Program-made: the position numbers and the translations under genes
Part shown: positions 10,803 through 21,141 of the stretch, piece by piece
Numbering within the stretch: position 1 is the stretch's first letter
Layout: each line of letters starts with the position of its first letter
Source: Hermatobates lingyangjiaoensis
Lineage: Eukaryota > Arthropoda > Insecta > Hemiptera > Hermatobatidae
Reading direction: 5' to 3'
Assembly: GCA_026182355.1 (NCBI GenBank)
Contig: JAPFBL010000320.1
Span: 334,501-398,500, forward strand
Length of the DNA stretch: 64,000 nt
The notes under the pieces: generated by a model
The model's database searches: none
Told to the model about the DNA's origin: nothing
Seen by the model: the letters and a program-made list of their open reading frames with translations, nothing else

Positions 10803-10910
10803 GGTAACCACCTATAACCACCTATAACCACCTATAACCACCTATAACGACCTATAACCACCTCTAACCACCTATAACCACCTCTAACCACCTATAACCA
10901 CCTCTAACTA
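10803..10910. repeat. 10-bp minisatellite (ACCACCTATA)n
   Basis: About eleven 10-bp units of ACCACCTATA/ACCACCTCTA in tandem with few substitutions. Confidence 0.95.
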
Positions 10911-11369
10911 CTCCTTCAGACTAGCTACAATAACAAAAACTATACAGATATGCGATATGTTGAATAAGTGTTTTCGTTTAAGTCTCTTTCCAATTTCCGC
11001 CAGCATCCCTCTGTTCATTCAAACAGATCCAGATTTCACACCTAGTGAATATAAATATAAAATACTTCAAAGTATAATTTCTTTTTGCATTTGTTGATAC
11101 TTTTTACAAGAGAAAGTAAAGAAGAGAGTTATAAACAAAACTAAATATAATTAGTTATATAATAATAAAGAAATTATTAAAAAAAAATAAAATAACAAAG
11201 TATTTTTATTTACAGAAATATTTAAGTGTTTAATACATTACTATAAATTGTTATTACTACAACTCTTTTGCGAAGTTAAACCACTTAAAGATAGTATTCT
11301 TAAACTTACTGTTCAGTCAGTAAGTTTAAACTAACAGTAGTGCAACTATCAGATTTTGCATTATCAATA

Positions 11370-11850
11370 TTTGACCGATCTGGACTTATGGACTTAAACT
11401 ATGGGGTTGTGCAAAACCTTCCAACATTTTAAAATACAATCATTATAATAAAAAATCCTCCGTACTATCACTAATGCACCTTATTATGTAACAAACCACA
11501 CTCTTCATAGAGACCTAAAATTCGCTTTTATACATAACTTAGCCACTGATCGTTACAGGGCGTTTCATACTAAACTTTCCTCTCACCCAAATCCACTCGT
11601 ACAAAACCTTGCTCCTTCCTCACCTTCCCAGAATCCCCCCAAGACGACTTAAGGGAAGATGACCGAGGGATCTACTGCCATGATGATCCATAATCAGGAA
11701 ACGAAATGAAAAGTTGAACCAGTGGGTTTCATTCTTTGCTCATGTTTGTCAAAGTTCTTTGTATTACTCACACTACATATGCTTGCTTGTTACGCAAAAT
11801 ATGCTTGTTGTGTATTTAAATAAATATGTTAAAAAAATCAATATTTGAAA
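11370..11850 (+). pseudogene. Jockey-like LINE 3' end (RT C-terminus)
   Basis: Plus-strand frames read YGVQLWGCAKPSN, then LATDRYRAFHTKLSSHPNP, LVQNLAP and RRLKGR, interrupted by stops. This is the conserved carboxy-terminal region after the reverse transcriptase of Jockey-clade non-LTR retrotransposons (family knowledge). It is followed by a 3' UTR with the CATATGCTTGCTTGTTACG motif and an AT-rich end. The same 3' UTR recurs in antisense at 35757-35880 and 43718-43843. It is 5'-truncated, as LINE insertions usually are. Confidence 0.7.
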
Positions 11851-11924
11851 CTAAAATATATTATTTGCAATGGGATTTTAGTGGTAATCATATTACTTTT
11901 GGAGTTAATGAAATTTTCATAAAA

Positions 11925-12090
11925 TACACATTAACATTTTTGATCCAACACTTATTAGCATGTTTCATAAATTCTACATGATTTGCAACGCTTTATATTT
12001 TATTTATTTATCAGTGCCTAGGTGTCATTAGATTTAAGTGCAGGTTTAGTTTGCACAGCTCCTGTCATTTGAAAGCACTAATCAGTCTCT
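11925..12090. repeat. Dispersed repeat, pair with 14775-14900
   Basis: Shares TTTATCAGTG..TGTCATTAGATTTAAGT and flanking sequence with 14775-14900. The source family was not recognised. Confidence 0.5.
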
Positions 12091-12239
12091 AGTTCTTTGA
12101 AAAACTTCGCTTAACTTTCAGAAGAGGGCTGACTGACTTATTTACTATGATATTTAATACCATTCTAATGTTCAGTTAAAAAACTCCTCTTAGAAAAACA
12201 TATAAATAACACATGTTTATATATATATATATATATAAT

Positions 12240-12369
12240 TATTAAAAATTATGCCAATTTTAACTTTTGTTCTTTTTCGGGTTAATTTTTCAAGTTTTCT
12301 GACTATGGATTTCCGCCTTTCAGGTAAAATATAAAGTAATTCACCAAAAGATTTATTCTTAAAATCCAT
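12240..12369 (-). pseudogene. PLE ORF amino-terminus (truncated)
   Basis: The ATG at 12369-12367 opens MDFKNKSFGELLYILPERRK and continues with a basic, charged stretch until it meets (TA)n after about 43 codons. It lies 65 nt downstream of the predicted HHR cleavage point, as expected for a 5' pLTR followed by the ORF. The assignment to PLE rests on the shared position and the later GLLPKYT motif in the sister copy. Confidence 0.5.
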
Positions 12370-12433
12370 TTTTTTTCACACTAAACAAGTTTTAACCATA
12401 ACAAACAAATTAACAATAATTACAAAATATATA

Positions 12434-12468
12434 CGACGTTTCGGTCAGCTCTGACCATCTTCAGGAAG
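12434..12468 (-). ncRNA. Hammerhead motif (CG type) with 6-bp stem II
   Basis: Minus strand: CUUC, CUGAAGA, extra U, stem II GGUCAG/CUGACC (perfect 6 bp, AG loop), GAAA, CG, UC, GUA. The catalytic core is intact. Stem I pairs only weakly as read. Its position just upstream of the PLE ORF start fits a 5' pLTR ribozyme. Confidence 0.75.
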
Positions 12469-12740
12469 TCTTCAGGGACTAATAACTAAATCATCACAGA
12501 ACTCAAATACAAAAATAAGAACTATCTAAATTATTAATAACGATTATTAACATCCTAACAGAATAAGAAATATTTACATAAATTGAGTGGGAGTTTATAC
12601 AGGTTATGACAGGTCCTCAGTGTTGTTATTAATTAATTAAATTTGAAACTAATCAGGGATTGAACTTAATACCTTGCGTTCCTGCATTTAGGATGTTAAT
12701 AATTCTTGTTATGGTTAAAACTTGTTTAGTGTGAAAAAAA

Positions 12741-12906
12741 ATGGATGTAAGGATAAATCATTTGGTGAATTACTTTATATTTTACCTGAAAAGCGGAAAT
12801 CCATAGTCAGAAAACTTGAAAAATTAACCCGAAAAAGAACAAAAGTTAAAATTGGCATAATTTTTAATAAAACATGTTTGATTGAAGGTCTGCTCCCAAA
12901 ATACAC

Positions 12907-12910
<4 letters not shown>
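12741..12910 (+). pseudogene. PLE ORF amino-terminus, sister copy
   Basis: Same coding start as the minus-strand copy, but with a 1-nt deletion after the ATG that puts the start out of frame. The frame then reads KSFGELLYILPEKRK, KLTRKRTKVKIG, FNKTCLIEGLLPKYTD and dissolves into (TA)n. A basic helix followed by a C..(G/N)LLPK motif is typical of the N-terminal leader before the PLE reverse transcriptase (from memory). RT motifs are not reached. Confidence 0.5.

Positions 12911-12949
<39 letters not shown>
12906..12949. repeat. (TA)n microsatellite
   Basis: About 20 TA units. It is the junction between the PLE N-terminal fragment and the next HHR palindrome. Confidence 0.95.
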
Positions 12950-12952
<3 letters not shown>

Positions 12953-12995
12953 TTTAACACATAGAAAAGAACACAGAAAGACACTACAGAACTCA

Positions 12996-13029
12996 CTTCG
13001 ATATTTCGACATCCGTCGTCATCGGGAAG
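12996..13029 (-). ncRNA. Hammerhead motif (UA type), left arm
   Basis: Mirror of the right-arm motif: CUUC, CCGAUGA, C, GAC/GUC, GAAA, UA, UC, GAAG. Confidence 0.6.
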
Positions 13030-13137
13030 AAGTGCGAAGTACTCGCGTTGAGAAGCAAACTACTACTCAGAGTAGTAGTTAGAGAGTAGTTAGAGTAGTA
13101 GTAGTAGTTTGCTTCTCAACGCGAGTACTTCGCACTT

Positions 13138-13171
13138 CTTCCCGATGACGACGGATGTCGAAATATCGAAG
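13138..13171 (+). ncRNA. Hammerhead motif (UA type), right arm
   Basis: CTTC (13138-13141), CCGATGA (U4 is C), extra C, stem II GAC/GTC with GGAT loop, GAAA, TA, TC, GAAG (13168-13171). The 4-bp stem I is perfect. The U4-to-C change in both arms should impair cleavage. Confidence 0.65.
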
Positions 13172-13253
13172 TGAGTTCTGTAGTGTCTTTCTGTGTTCTT
13201 TTCTATGTGTTAAAGTGTTTATTGTCCACACGGACCTTTCATTTTATTCGAAG

Positions 13254-13256
<3 letters not shown>

Positions 13257-13297
<41 letters not shown>
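13257..13297. repeat. (TA)n microsatellite
   Basis: About 20 TA units. A second, interrupted (TA)n lies at 13379-13438. Confidence 0.95.
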
Positions 13298-13300
<3 letters not shown>

Positions 13301-13390
13301 TCGATGCGATGTTGACCAATGGGAGTAGAGTTACAGGTCCAAGCGTAAGGTCCCAGTTGCCCGCTGCTCAGCAAATACATATATATACAA

Positions 13391-13428
<38 letters not shown>

Positions 13429-13439
13429 ATATATATATA

Positions 13440-13850
13440 ACATTTAAAAAACATATAAAATCTTCAGACTGCAAGTTTTAGTTTTTTGAAGTCTGCACTG
13501 CCAGTTACAGTAATTCAGGAAGGATTTACTGGAATTTGTATTTGTTTCTCTATATTTAGTAGGACTAAGAATTTTTCGAATGCGAACAATGAAAAAAAAT
13601 TATATAGCTGCAATGTTTTAGAAACTAAATTTGGTATTTTATCTTATATGAGATGTGTAAAACTTAATTTTTAGGAAATATTGATTTTTGCCACTAAATC
13701 GTTTGCCACTAAACCACCCTTTAAGCCACTGCCATGTAGCAAACTATGATCTACAGATTCCTTTTAGGCCACTGTACCAATTTTTTAGTCCTTCTAATAA
13801 GTTAGAGGTAGATTTGATTGTTTTACCTATTAAGGATTATTCATGAGAAC
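13440..13850. other. AT-rich spacer, no gene seen
   Basis: The short ORFs here have no recognisable motif. Confidence 0.5.
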
Positions 13851-13879
13851 ATTATTATTACCATCTTCATGAGAAAAGA

Positions 13880-14010
13880 GAAAGAGAGACCAAGCACTTT
13901 GTAGACGTAACGGAAAGTAACCCAAAAATAATATAAAGATTTCACATAAACACGTGAAATAACAATCAATGATCAAACTACAATATGGAATGGGAAAACA
14001 AGACTAATTA
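13880..14010. mobile_element. Fused fragments of two PLE pLTR families
   Basis: 13880-13935 matches the interior of the AU-type family (GAGAGACCAAGCACTTTGTAG). 13937-14010 is the outer arm of the GATC family ending at GACTAATTAG, without its ribozyme core. Confidence 0.6.
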
Positions 14011-15175
14011 GTGATCATTCAGTTATTAATTATTATCAGTTATTAATAACACATTATATTGATTATGTTTTAAATATATAAGTATATTTTACTTCTATTT
14101 TATCTTTACTATTATTAAAAAAAAAAAGTTAGTGACCAATTTATTAGATGCATATATTTTTATTCCAAATTATTCGTGTCTTCCATTAAATAATTGTAAA
14201 ATTGTTCATACAAAAAAGTCCTTTGATGTTTCTTTTATATTTTTTGTTAAATTTGAACCAGTCTTTATACTGCGTATTTTTTTATAAATTTAGTTGATGG
14301 TGTGGTATTTTTGCTTACCTTTTTTAAAAAGTATTTTTACATTTTAATCTAAGGAAGTTAATAATAATACCCAATCCATCTAGAATATAACATACACGTT
14401 GCAGGCTCCCTAGTCTGACATATCGTTTATTTTTTTTTAAAAAAAAAACAGCTCCATGTCATTTAGTAAATATTCTTTTATTTGTTTTAAATGTTTTCTT
14501 TTCCTTCAACAAAGTGTTGAAAGTAAATGTTTAAACTTCATTTCAAATTAAAATATAAATTTTTATTGTATTAATGTGAATACAATTCTATAGAAGTGGG
14601 GTTTTGTCAGAAGTAATTTTACTATCTTTTCAATACAGCAAGTTGATACAAGCATCATCATATTTTAAGAGTTGCAGTAAATGTAATCTTCCACAGGCAA
14701 CAATAACTAGTGACTCGACAATATTTCGCAAGTTTTTTTTTTTTCTTTAATAATTTGGTTTTGGTCATATGCGTTTTAAATGTAACGAAATTTGCATAAA
14801 ACACACATGACTTGCAAGTCTTTGTAGTTTACTTATTTATCAGTGACTGGATGTCATTAGATTTAAGTACAGGTCTAGTTCGAATAGCTAATTTGAATTA
14901 AATACTAATTATTTCATTATATGACATAGGGGCTTTGTTTGATTTTCATTGTTGTTGCCATCCTGTAGTCCTTTGTTGTTAGATAACTAGTTTGTATGAG
15001 CATGGCGGCCCCTCAGGAAATAATATGATTACTCCTATTTCTTGATTCATATTATTGCTAATACATTATTCACTTATAAAATCGAAAAGACGATGTAAAT
15101 TGGAAACAATACGAGTTCAAAATGAAAGGAAATCCGTTTTCTTGCCGTTGCAAGAAAATTTTCGGGCAATCCATT
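14011..15175. other. AT-rich DNA with one dispersed repeat
   Basis: No gene seen. 14775-14900 is the partner of the repeat at 11925-12090. Poly-A/T runs near 14434-14450 and 14731. Confidence 0.5.
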
Positions 15176-15176
15176 T

Positions 15177-15266
15177 TCATGAGAAAAGAAAAAGAGAGAC
15201 CAAGAACTTTGTAGATGTAACGGCACGTAACCCAGAAAATATATATATATATATATATATATATAA
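15177..15266. mobile_element. AU-type PLE fragment ending in (TA)n
   Basis: Contains GAGAAAAGAAAAAGAGAGACC, matching the interior of the AU-type palindrome at 16330-16510, then runs into (TA)n at 15239-15266. Confidence 0.6.
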
Positions 15267-15420
15267 GATTAAATTACACAAACCATGACATAGAAAAACG
15301 AATAAAAAGCACACTTACAGAATTCTCAATATTTCGAACTGTTGTTCGTCATCAGGAGTAGACTGAAGTGAGAACGAAGTGAGAGAAATCTCCCCACGTC
15401 GAAGGACGGAGCGCGAATCG
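15267..15420 (-). mobile_element. Single-arm PLE pLTR, UA family
   Basis: Unpaired terminal repeat between two (TA)n tracts, orientation minus, with an intact hammerhead-like motif. Not palindromic. Confidence 0.7.
15325..15358 (-). ncRNA. Hammerhead motif (UA type), intact core
   Basis: Minus strand: CUC, CUGAUGA, extra C, stem II GAAC/GUUC (AACA loop), GAAA, UA, UU, GAG. All core nucleotides fit and stem I pairs over 3 bp. One of the cleanest copies in the window. Confidence 0.75.
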
Positions 15421-15476
15421 TATATATATATATATATATATATATGATCAAACCACAATAAGAAATGGGAAAACAA

Positions 15477-15519
15477 GACTAAGATCTTTCAACCGTAACA
15501 AGCAGTCCTCGTCAGAGTC
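15477..15519 (-). ncRNA. Hammerhead motif (GATC type), left arm
   Basis: GACU, CUGACGA, G, stem II GACUG/CGGUU, GAAA, GAUC, UU, AGUC. Core intact. Confidence 0.75.
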
Positions 15520-15558
15520 AAAAACCCAACTGAGTTTTTGACTCTCAGTTGGGTTTTT

Positions 15559-15601
15559 GACTCTGACGAGGACCGCTTGTTACGGTTGAAAGATCTTAGT
15601 C
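15559..15601 (+). ncRNA. Hammerhead motif (GATC type), right arm
   Basis: GACT, CTGACGA, G, GACCG/CGGTT, GAAA, GATC, TT, AGTC. Core intact. The stem II difference from the left arm (C versus U opposite G) keeps pairing. Confidence 0.75.
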
Positions 15602-15665
15602 TTGTTTTCCCATTTCTTATTGTGGTTTGATCATTGATTGTTGTTTCACGTGTTTATGTGAAATC

Positions 15666-15707
<42 letters not shown>

Positions 15708-15797
15708 ATTGACTGATATATATTGATATATGGCATAGCTATATATATATTGATATCAATATAATTAATATAATTAATACATTGAGATATATATATA

Positions 15798-16085
15798 TAT
15801 CAATGATCAAACCACAATATTAAATGGGAAAACAAGACTAAAATCCTTAAACCGTAACAAGTGGTCTACGTCAGTCAAAAACCCATAGTCGAATATTTTG
15901 TCCGGTTAACATTGTTGTTCATTTAAATAATGTAAATTTCATTTTCTTAGTTAAAAAATTCTTACTTCTGCCTATGAAAAAGGTTTTAAATAAAATCGAA
16001 ACGTTGGCAACGAGAGTTTGATTTTTTATCTAGAAAATTTACCGAATCCCGATTAGAGAACACCTATTCTACTAAACGCTCGATA
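15798..16085 (+). mobile_element. GATC-type arm joined to CG-type degenerate PLE end
   Basis: 15800-15896 is a minus-strand GATC-type arm with a broken core. 15900-16085 is a plus-strand CG-type end: TGCC, TATGAAAAAGG, GAAA, CG, TT, GGCA at 15968-16010. Stem I UGCC/GGCA is perfect but the CUGANGA box is degraded. Confidence 0.6.
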
Positions 16086-16094
16086 TATTATTGA

Positions 16095-16100
<6 letters not shown>

Positions 16101-16135
<35 letters not shown>
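16101..16135. repeat. (TA)n microsatellite
   Basis: About 17 TA units between two PLE fragments. Confidence 0.95.
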
Positions 16136-16137
<2 letters not shown>

Positions 16138-16138
<1 letters not shown>

Positions 16139-16315
16139 CAATGATCAAACCACAATAAGAAATGGGAAAACAAGACTACGATCAGTTGGGTTTTTGACTC
16201 TGACGAAGACCGCTTGTTACGGTTGAAAGATAAGGTTGAAAGTCTTGTTTTCCCATTTCTTATTGTGGTTTGATCATTGATTGTTATTTCACGTGTTTAT
16301 GTGAAATCTTTTTAT
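16138..16315. mobile_element. Palindromic GATC-type pLTR, rearranged
   Basis: The left arm lacks its ribozyme. The right arm has CTGACGA, stem II and GAAAGAT, then an extra AAGGTTGAAAG insertion that disrupts stem III. Ends in the family hairpin. Confidence 0.7.
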
Positions 16316-16329
16316 ATATATATAATATA

Positions 16330-16510
16330 TATACATTTACAAAGTCAAATTTTCAGGCAATCTGTCTTCCGGAGAAAAGAGAAAAGAAGAAAAAGCACGT
16401 TATAGGCGCGACGGCAAATAACCCACTCCTTTAACGTGCTTGGTCTCCCTCTCTCTTTTTGCCTGAAGACGGATTGCCCGAAAATTTGGAAACACATTTC
16501 TTTACTCTGT
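16330..16510. mobile_element. Palindromic PLE pLTR, AU family D
   Basis: Inverted pair around 16420. The plus arm (16461-16500) has CTGAAGA, C, GGATTGCCC, GAAA, AT, TT, GGA. The minus arm (16345-16380) is mutated in the core. The same family recurs at 47310-47490 and 60700-60895. Confidence 0.65.
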
Positions 16511-19500
16511 GTGTTATTGTTCTTTTATTTTCAACTCGTGTTAATACATTATTAAACACTTAGTAATTTGTGTGCTCAAGATTAATTGCAATACATAAGT
16601 CCAGTTTTCTGTCAGCTAAAGTTATCATTTATTACTTTGATGCAATTTACTATTCCTTATCTTCTTCATTGAGATAGAAGACATTTTATACTGTGCAGAT
16701 AAGAAATAATGGTTTGTTCTATAGTTATATATTTTACTAGAATATAATTTTTTAAAAAAAAAACTTATTTAATAAGCACGACACTCAAAGTGGAAAGAAA
16801 CACTTTGGTTCTAACTAGAATATTACATTTTAACATTATTTCGTTCATTTAATCAAATAACGTCTTTTATTTATTTTAAACAAATTGTTAAAACATTTGA
16901 ACAAAAGCCACGTATAAAATAAATAAAAACTAATCTTCACTTGATTCGTCTAAATCACCTTTAATTGACAGTTTGAAGGAAAATTGCTTTCTAGCTTTAA
17001 GGGAATGCTTAGCACACTCAAATCAAATTGTTCTCCAGATAGTTCTTTGTTTAAAACAGAGGTCATACAAGTGGTCGATATTGCCTCTCTATCGTCAGCT
17101 CTACAATTATCCACCAATTACATTTCGTTTCTAGCTTCTAAACAAGAGCTTTTTCTCACGATACTTTTCTCAAGGAGTTCTAAAAACAGTTGAGTTGTGA
17201 GTAAAGTGTATAAAATAGATGGCGCATTTTTTTTTATGATAATATAAATTAAAACGTTCGAATGTTAAGCGTAAAAAAAAAATTCAATTTTTATAATAAC
17301 AGCTAATAGTTGCTTTCAAGATTAAAAAAAAAGTATGTTTTTCGCAAAAAATGTTCATGAATATCACTTGAAAGTATTAAATATTGACAACTACTCTCCA
17401 ATTTTATACAGACTTTAAATACACATGTAATTTATTTTAAATTACAAAAAGCATAACGTTATAAACGCGTATCACAAAATTTCCGTTATCACAATTTTGT
17501 TACCAATTTTTTGCTAGTAGTAGTAAAATTTACTAATATCACTAAATATTCATCAATAATTCTTGATCATCAATAACTGATGGCACCCGGGAATATATTC
17601 ATTGTTATAATGGTATACAATTCCCTTCCAATTACAACAACGTTGTAGAGTTTTAAATACTACTGAAACAAAACGGAATATGAATATTAAATAAGAACTT
17701 TTTTAAGCTTCCTTACCCTTTGGTCTCTGTAAGGGTAGATGACGGTGGTGGTAATGGGGGGGGGGGTTCGTGCCCCGGGTGTCTCGTGCCAGGGTATAGT
17801 TTTTTTGAGGCTGTAAAAATAGAAAATAGAAATAAATTAAAATCATAAAAAAGCAAACAAAAAATTCGAACTATTATACTGAAATGAGTTTTTTTTTTTA
17901 AAGTCCTAATTGTTTTATATGTCTAATACTGTTTTTAAACGGATTTTTCAACTGCAAATATTTACAAATTAAAAATAAATCTATTTTAAATTTGTCATAA
18001 CAATTTTTTTTTTTATTTAAAGGTTTTGAAAGTTTATTATATCCGTTAATTATATCCGCCAGTTAATTTAATTTATCAATTTTTTTTTATATAATTATAA
18101 AAATTACGAAAACTATAAAAATACAAAAATTACAAAAATTATACGTTTTTGTTTCGAAAAATCTTTAGTTTTTTTTTTTTTGATGATGACTTTATATGTA
18201 TACGAGTACTGTAATAAGATGTAAATCTGGGACTATTAACAGGTGCCTAAAACTAGATTCTTGACTGCGATTTCACGAAAATAAATATTTTGAGGACTTT
18301 TTGGAATTTTGAAGGTTAATGGAATATCAACCAGCCAGTAGCGAGTGAGGGTGGGGGGTGGGTGGGTGGGGGGAATAGCGTGAAATCAGAGCTGCAATAC
18401 TTTCTTCTAATGATAGAATATTTTACAAAATATTTGGTGACATTTTTTCACTCCGCACAAAACTTTTCTTCTAAGAACCTATTACTTTTAACTTTATAAT
18501 CACTAATTAAAAACTTAATTAATAATATAATTAATAATGTAATCACTTTGATAGTTTATTTCTAAACTTTGTTAAAAATAAGCTTTACAAGAAATAGTTA
18601 ATAATTAATTCAAAAAAAGACGTTTTAAGTCCCAACTAGTAGTCTTTTAAAAACCTCTAAACACCTCGTAGTTCACTGAATAAATTTAAACTAAAGATAA
18701 TAACAATTCATATTAGAAAAGAACAGATATATTTAATTGTCTTTTTACAGTTGTATATCCTAACATCTTAATTGAAAGAACATTCGAATAATCTACAAAT
18801 ACCTTTAACATAAATAAATTCAGTATAAAATAAATTACCAATGAAAATATTTGATCATTCACTAATGTGTTGATCATAAACTAATTAGTATGTTTAGGAC
18901 TCTCACCAGAATATATTATCGATGAGTCATGAAAAATGACCAATTAAATGACAGAGTAGGGAAGGTAATTTGATGAGTCATCAATTATGACAAACTAGTT
19001 TGCGTTAATAATTATATCACCAATATGTTTTCGTTATCAATTCAGAAACTAAAAATATAATAATGCATTACAGTTAAAAACAAAACAATATTATACATTC
19101 TTTATAAGGGGAAGTTTAATTTTATCAAGTTAGATAAAATGAAATAAAAAATTTCAGATTTAACAAATTAATAGTAATATAAACGTAAAAACTATTGTCT
19201 TGTTAAAAATAAAAGACATGAATAAATATATTCATAACATATCAATTTCAACTATTATAAATATTTCATTAAATTAATGTTATATTTTATTCAAAGAAAA
19301 AATGTAATTGTAATTATGAAAATTTGATTTAATTTTTGTAATGAATTATCTAGCATTTACAATTATTATTGTATTATTTTATTATTATGATAATTTTTAA
19401 GTAGTTAACAAGGGATTTACAAATTACTTATTTTTTAATTGAAACTATTAATAAATAAGATAAACATATTCTGGAAGTAACTACAAGGAAGGTTAAAGTT

Positions 19501-19765
19501 CTAAAATAATGCGAAAAAATTATGCCCGTTTTGACACATAGTAATATAAAGTTCCTTACATACGGAGCAATAATGCCTCAAAATCATTGAAATACATTAA
19601 TATATTAATGTATTAATACATATATTAATACAATACATTAAAAACCTCACTATACAGTTTCTTACTACGAACTGTCTAGTGAGGAATAGATTTCAAAAAA
19701 AGAACTTTTATTGAGATATATCATAGGAACAACTTGTTGAGCGAAGAAAACGGTTTTGTATAATG
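16511..19765. other. 3.2 kb AT-rich DNA without recognisable features
   Basis: No coding pattern, RNA gene or element end seen. Notable only for an 11-G run near 17757 within a GC-richer patch (17740-17805) and a G-rich GGGTGGGGGG patch at 18349-18373. Poly-A/T runs are frequent. Confidence 0.5.
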
Positions 19766-19769
19766 ACTT

Positions 19770-19922
19770 AACCACCCATCCACCCATACACACATACATA
19801 CACACACGAACAAATGCACACACACATACACACACGAACAAATGCACACACACATACACACACGAACAAATGCACACACACATACACACACGAACAAATG
19901 CACACACACATACACACATACG
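19770..19922. repeat. CA-rich 28-bp minisatellite, 4 copies
   Basis: CGAACAAATG recurs at 19807, 19835, 19863 and 19891, exact 28-bp spacing, embedded in (CA)n and CACATA. ORFs on both strands are repeat translation. Confidence 0.95.
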
Positions 19923-19924
19923 TT

Positions 19925-20215
19925 TCAAAGTAAACTATAGTAAAACAGATTTACAGTCTCTCATTCTCGGTTTAATCGTCATCAGGAGAGAAGAGATAGA
20001 GACACCAAACCTACTTGCGAAACTTCAGTTGGAGACCCAACAATCGTTTGGTTTGGAGACAGACTGGTTGGGTCTCCAACAGTCGCTTCGCAAGTAGGCG
20101 TTGTGTCTCTATCTCTTCTCTCCTGATGACGGTTAAACAGAAAATTAGAGACTGTAAGTCTGTTTTTCAATTTACTGTAAAAACAGTTATAGTTTACTTT
20201 TAAACATTTGTTGTC
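19925..20215. mobile_element. Palindromic PLE pLTR, AU family C
   Basis: Inverted repeat with arms of about 110 bp starting at the AAGTAAACTATAG outer ends and meeting at about 20065. Both arms carry hammerhead-like motifs (minus 19955-19990, plus 20119-20151). Confidence 0.75.
20119..20151 (+). ncRNA. Hammerhead motif (AU type)
   Basis: TCTC, CTGATGA, C, degraded GGTT/AAC stem II, GAAA, AT, TA, GAGA. Stem I is a perfect 4-bp UCUC/GAGA. The family consensus stem II is GGTT/AACC. Confidence 0.65.
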
Positions 20216-20248
20216 CTTTGTAGATCGTTTTTTTTTATATATATATAA

Positions 20249-20550
20249 TCAAACCACAATATGAAAAGGGAAAACAAGACTAAGATCTTTCAACAGTAAC
20301 AAGCGGTCTTCGTCAGAGTCAAAAACCCAACTGTTGGGTTTTTGACTCTGACGAAGACCGCTTGTTACAGCTGGAAGATCTTAGTCAATGTTTTCCCTTT
20401 TCATACTGTGGGAAAAACCCACTGTTGTGTTTTTGACTCTGACGAAGACCGCTTGTTACGGTTGGAAGATCTTAGTCTTGTTTTCCCATTTCATATTGTG
20501 GTTTGATTATTGATTGTTATTTCACGTGTTTATGTGAAATCTTTTTATCG
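20249..20550. mobile_element. GATC-type pLTR: one minus and two plus arms
   Basis: A palindrome (20249-20410) is followed by a second plus-strand arm sharing the end. This gives three ribozyme-like motifs: 20278-20320 minus (intact core), 20344-20386 plus and 20435-20477 plus (both GGAA instead of GAAA). Confidence 0.75.
20278..20320 (-). ncRNA. Hammerhead motif (GATC type)
   Basis: GACU, CUGACGA, A, GACCG/stem II with one mismatch, GAAA, GAUC, UU, AGUC. Core intact. Confidence 0.7.
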
Positions 20551-20829
20551 ATGAATACCAAGTGCGATACCTACTCTTATTTCCTTTCTTCGTCCCTGTA
20601 GTGAAAAATTATTTGCCTAGCTTACAAAGTCCCATAAATTAAAACTAAAATTAAAATTTTTAAATAATTGTTTAAATAATAAAAAGTTTATACCTAAATC
20701 TCTTATTATTAAATGTTTTCTAAATATTTGTGATGGCCCTTTTGATAATTTTCATTCTTTGTTACCAAAAAAACATATTAATTTGTGCCGGAGTGATGTG
20801 AAATTAGCCTTCCGTGATATCAGTCGGGT

Positions 20830-20919
20830 TTGTTAGGGTTGAAAGATCTTAGTTTTCTTTTCCCATTTCATATTCTGAATGAAATATATATATATATATT
20901 TCATATATTTCAATGATAT

Positions 20920-20964
<45 letters not shown>

Positions 20965-21096
20965 TTGACATATATATATATATATAAAAAGATTTCACAT
21001 AAACACGTGAAACAACAATCAATGATTAAACCACAATAAGAATGGGAAAACAAGACTAAGATCTTAGTCTTGTTTTCCCATTCATATTGTGGTTTA

Positions 21097-21141
<45 letters not shown>

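Larger units (their letters stand above)
12238..12920. mobile_element. Head-to-head PLE 5' ends
   Basis: The minus-strand block 12240-12410 and the plus-strand block 12705-12880 are inverted copies of the same coding start. About 290 bp lies between them, including a CG-type hammerhead on the minus strand. Both arms run out into (TA)n. PLEs often carry a partial inverted copy beside the main one, so this looks like a 5' pLTR-plus-ORF start in each direction. Confidence 0.65.
12950..13217. mobile_element. Palindromic PLE pLTR, UA family A
   Basis: Inverted repeat CACTTTAACACATAGAAAAG ... mirror, arms of about 115 bp, with TAGTAGTAG-rich centre 13060-13105. Both arms carry a hammerhead-like motif. 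A single arm of the same family is inserted at 41265-41390. Confidence 0.8.
15446..15665. mobile_element. Palindromic PLE pLTR, GATC family
   Basis: Inverted repeat 15446-15632 with a TTTCACGTG..ATGTGAAA hairpin extension, sandwiched between (TA)n tracts 15421-15445 and 15670-15697. Both arms keep an intact motif. Confidence 0.85.

Noticed and set aside
17740..17805. G-rich patch as promoter or CpG island
   Set aside because: Too short and isolated. No transcript-like features follow.
19665..19928. Cysteine-rich ORFs on the minus strand
   Set aside because: Translation of the CA/TG minisatellite, not a cysteine-rich secreted protein.
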